Assembly: GCF_022751215.1 (NCBI RefSeq)
Contig: NZ_JAICDG010000008.1
Span: forward strand, 1 to 64,000
Direction of reading: 5' to 3'
Length of the DNA stretch: 64,000 nt
Source of the DNA: Actinomadura terrae
GTDB taxonomy: Bacteria > Actinomycetota > Actinomycetes > Streptosporangiales > Streptosporangiaceae
Positions 61,553 through 64,000 of this stretch are shown here, piece after piece. How positions within the stretch are numbered: the stretch's first letter is position 1; each line of letters starts with the position of its first letter. The notes beneath the pieces are model-generated. The model was given only the letters and a program-made list of their open reading frames with translations, did not search any database and was not told where the DNA came from. A program made the position numbers and the translations under genes.

Positions 61553-61665
61553 CCCGGTCGGCAGGTCTGGTGCGCGGGCCAGGGGCGACCTGGTGCTGGG
61601 TACAGGGTCGAATCGGGTGTGCGACTCATGGTTCCGGCGGGGGTCCAGAATCTACCGTCGAGGTC

Positions 61666-62403
61666 ATGAACACCGACGTCATGGTGCGGATCAGCCGGGT
61701 CAGCAAGACCTACGGCCGCCGCGACAACAGGGTGGCCGCGCTGGACGGCGTCTCGGTCACCTTCCCGGCCGGACGCTTCACCGCCGTCATGGGTCCCTCG
61801 GGATCGGGAAAGTCCACCCTGCTCCAGTGCGCCGCCGGAATCGACCGTGTCGACGACGGTGAAGTGGAGCTCGCCGGGACCGCGCTGAGCGGGCTGAGCG
61901 AGCGCGCGCTGACCAGACTGCGCCGCGACCGCGTCGGGTTCGTGTTCCAGGCGTTCAACCTCGTCCCCTCGCTCACGGCCCGGCAGAACGTCGCGCTGCC
62001 GCTGATGCTGGCGGGCAGGCGGCCGAAGCGCCAGGACGTGGACGCCGCGCTTGACCGGCTGGGCCTGGCGGAGCGGCGGCGGCACCGTCCCGGCGAGATG
62101 TCGGGCGGCCAGCAGCAGCGGGTGGCGATCGCCCGCGCGCTGGTGACGCGGCCCCAGGTGCTGTTCGCCGACGAGCCCACCGGCGCCTTGGACTCCCACT
62201 CCTCTCGGGAAGTCATGAAGCTGCTCCGCGAGCTCGTGGACCGGGAGCGGCAGACGATCGTGATGGTCACCCACGACCCCGTCGCGGCCTCGTCCGCCGA
62301 CGAGGTGCTGTTCCTCGCCGACGGACGGATCGCCGGGAGCCTGGAGGCCCCGACCCCGGAACTGGTCGCCGCCCGGATCACCAAGCTTGAGGACGCGACA
62401 TGA
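61666..62403 (+). CDS. ABC transporter ATP-binding protein (MacB/LolD-type)
   Basis: The 245-residue protein is a complete ABC ATPase: Walker A GPSGSGKST, Q-loop VFQAFNLVPSLT, signature MSGGQQQRVAIARAL, Walker B VLFADEPTGALD and H-loop VTHDP. The NLVPSLTARQNVALPL and EPTGALD contexts are typical of the MacB/FtsE/LolD branch. It overlaps the permease start by 4 bp and powers it; such pairs export peptides or lipoproteins or act as mechanotransmitters. Confidence 0.94.
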   Translation: MNTDVMVRISRVSKTYGRRDNRVAALDGVSVTFPAGRFTAVMGPSGSGKSTLLQCAAGIDRVDDGEVELAGTALSGLSERALTRLRRDRVGFVFQAFNLVPSLTARQNVALPLMLAGRRPKRQDVDAALDRLGLAERRRHRPGEMSGGQQQRVAIARALVTRPQVLFADEPTGALDSHSSREVMKLLRELVDRERQTIVMVTHDPVAASSADEVLFLADGRIAGSLEAPTPELVAARITKLEDAT

Positions 62404-64000
62404 TCCGGATCGCGCTGGCCACGCTGCGCAGCCGCGCGGCGAGCTACGCCGGGGCGTTCCTGGCGCTGACGCTCGGCACCGCCATCATCGCCATGACGGC
62501 CCTGACTTTGCGGGCGGTGACCTCCACCGAGTTCCACGGCCCGCAGCGGTACGCGCAGGCCCCGGCCGTGGTCACCGCGCCGGTCACGGTCACGCTGAAG
62601 GACGGCGACGGCGACCCGCGCGAGTTCCCGGTGGGCCGCCCGAGCCCGCTGCCGGAGCGGACCGTCCAGGCGCTGCCGAGTACGGGCAAGACCGTGCAGG
62701 ACCGGACGTTTCCGGCGCAGCTCCCAGGCGGCCCGGACGAGCAGGTCGGCCACCCCTGGAGCACCGCCGCGTTCACCCCCTACCGGCTGGTGAAGGGGCA
62801 TGCGCCCGGTTCGGCGAAGGAGATCGTCGTCGGCGGGGGTGACCCGTCGCTGGTCGGCGGGACCGTCCGGGTCGCCACCGGCGCCGGATTCGGCGACTAC
62901 CGGGTCGCGGGCGTCACCGCCCCCGTGTGGTTCGAGCACGCCGTGTTCTTCGCGGACGCGGAGGCGGCACGGCTGTCGCCCGAGGTCAGCGCCGTGATCG
63001 CCTACGGCCCGGCGGCCTCGGTGCGCGCGGCGGCCCAGGGGACCGGCGCGCGGGTGCTCACCGGCGCCGACCGGCTGCTGGCCGAACGCGACCAGAACGG
63101 CGGCCGCGACCAGCTCCGCGACGCCGAGGGGATGGCCGGGACGTCGATGATGCTGGTCGCCTTCGTCGTGGTGTTCGTGGTCATCGCGACCTTCGCCTTC
63201 GTGGTCGAGCAGCGCCGCCGCGAGGTCGCGCTGCTGCGGACCGTGGGCGCGACGCCGGGGCAGGTGCGCCGGATGGTGATCGCCGAGGCGTTCCTGCTGG
63301 CCGTGCTGGCGTCGGCCCTCGGATGCGCGATCGGCGTCCCGCTGACCGGGGTGCTGCGCGGCTGGATGGTGGACCACGGCGTCGCGCCGTCCTGGCTCGC
63401 GGTGGACGCGCGTCCCGTCCCGCTGGTGATCTCGTTCTGCATGGGCCTGCTGTCGGCGGTGCTCGGCACGGCGGTGGTGTCGTGGCGGGCCGGGCGCGTC
63501 CGTCCGGCGGAGGCGCTGCGCGAGGCGGGCGGCCGGCGGCGGGCGGTCACGCCGGTGCGGCTGGTGCTCGGCGGCGTGCTGCTCGCGCTCGGCGTCCGCA
63601 CGAGCGCCGGTGTCGTCGGCGGCGGCCAGGCCTCGGCGCTCAGCTTGCAGAACTACCTGTTCGTCCCGATCCTGCTGGTGGGCGGCTGCGCGCTGCTGAC
63701 CCCGCTGCTGGTCCGTCCCGTGCTGGCCGTGCTGGCCTGGCCGCTGCGCCGGCTCGGCGCGGGCGCGATGGTGGTCCGCGAGGGCGTGTTGTTCGCCGGG
63801 CGCCGCACCGCCGCGATCGCCACCCCCGTGGTGCTGGCCGTCGGCCTCGGCGCCGCGCTGTTCACCGCGCAGGACGCCGCGAACGCCGCGAACGTCGCCG
63901 GTGCGCGCGCCGAGAGCAGCGCCGACTACGTCCTGGCGGCGCAGGGCGACGGCGAGATCGGCGCGGGCGTCATCGAGCAGGTGCGCGCCGTCCCGGGCGC
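62400..64000 (+). CDS. FtsX/MacB-like ABC permease, cut by the right edge
   Basis: At least 533 residues are visible. It has an N-terminal membrane helix (about 15-38), an extracytoplasmic domain (about 45-230), three FtsX-domain helices (about 245-275, 290-325, 335-365) with EQRRREVALLRTVGATPGQVRRM, a further helix and the start of a second external domain (from about 490). The layout is that of long actinobacterial permeases with two FtsX domains. The ATG at 62400 overlaps the ATPase stop. The C-terminus is outside the window. Confidence 0.93.
   Translation, partial: MIRIALATLRSRAASYAGAFLALTLGTAIIAMTALTLRAVTSTEFHGPQRYAQAPAVVTAPVTVTLKDGDGDPREFPVGRPSPLPERTVQALPSTGKTVQDRTFPAQLPGGPDEQVGHPWSTAAFTPYRLVKGHAPGSAKEIVVGGGDPSLVGGTVRVATGAGFGDYRVAGVTAPVWFEHAVFFADAEAARLSPEVSAVIAYGPAASVRAAAQGTGARVLTGADRLLAERDQNGGRDQLRDAEGMAGTSMMLVAFVVVFVVIATFAFVVEQRRREVALLRTVGATPGQVRRMVIAEAFLLAVLASALGCAIGVPLTGVLRGWMVDHGVAPSWLAVDARPVPLVISFCMGLLSAVLGTAVVSWRAGRVRPAEALREAGGRRRAVTPVRLVLGGVLLALGVRTSAGVVGGGQASALSLQNYLFVPILLVGGCALLTPLLVRPVLAVLAWPLRRLGAGAMVVREGVLFAGRRTAAIATPVVLAVGLGAALFTAQDAANAANVAGARAESSADYVLAAQGDGEIGAGVIEQVRAVPG

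Overview
The window is high-GC actinobacterial DNA. The backbone gene order (ppiA, rhomboid protease, crgA, DUF881, class E sortase, a pabA/trpG-type amidotransferase, then pknB-pknA-pbpA-rodA-pstP-fhaB-fhaA on the opposite strand, then tRNA-Leu) is the oriC-proximal cell-division and Ser/Thr-kinase locus of actinomycetes. The rhomboid and sortase neighbours and the base composition suggest a Streptosporangiales member such as an Actinomadura-like genome; the genus is inference only.

Layout. 1-2.2 kb: right end of an integrated element with a large serine recombinase, inserted inside an alkyl-sulfatase gene whose 3' half follows at 2.2-2.9 kb. 3-18.4 kb: conserved core (acyltransferase, cyclophilin, rhomboid, CrgA, sortase, PASTA kinase and peptidoglycan cluster, PP2C phosphatase, two FHA proteins) ending at tRNA-Leu(CAG). 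About 18.5-43.5 kb: an accessory island. It begins with a two-gene recombinase/DDE-transposase unit and ends with an active-looking tyrosine integrase and a second, decayed copy of the same transposase. 43.5-64 kb: ordinary accessory or chromosomal metabolism with many regulator/target pairs (TetR, XRE-cupin, MarR, ECF sigma), MBL-fold hydrolases, an azoreductase, an NmrA-like protein, and an ABC transporter cut by the right edge.

The island is the most interesting part. It holds three predicted conflict systems side by side. (1) An XRE controller, a TSPPY DNA methyltransferase, a NurA-type nuclease and a HerA-type ATPase, with the two divergent -10 boxes embedded in one 14-bp palindrome, as in restriction-modification controller circuits. 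(2) A CBASS-like operon (CD-NTase, E2-like protein, one-TM putative effector), divergent from an XRE repressor plus ImmA/IrrE protease pair that resembles CapH/CapP, with GTTGCAC repeats between them. (3) A TPR-CHAT caspase-like protein following a WD40 protein, divergent from a membrane protein and a small protein. A fourth cluster (XRE-TPR regulator, histidine-kinase-like ATPase, DUF397-like protein) lies next to the integrase.

Functions are assigned by reading motifs in the translated frames; no database search was possible. The positions of att sites, operators and promoters are predictions.
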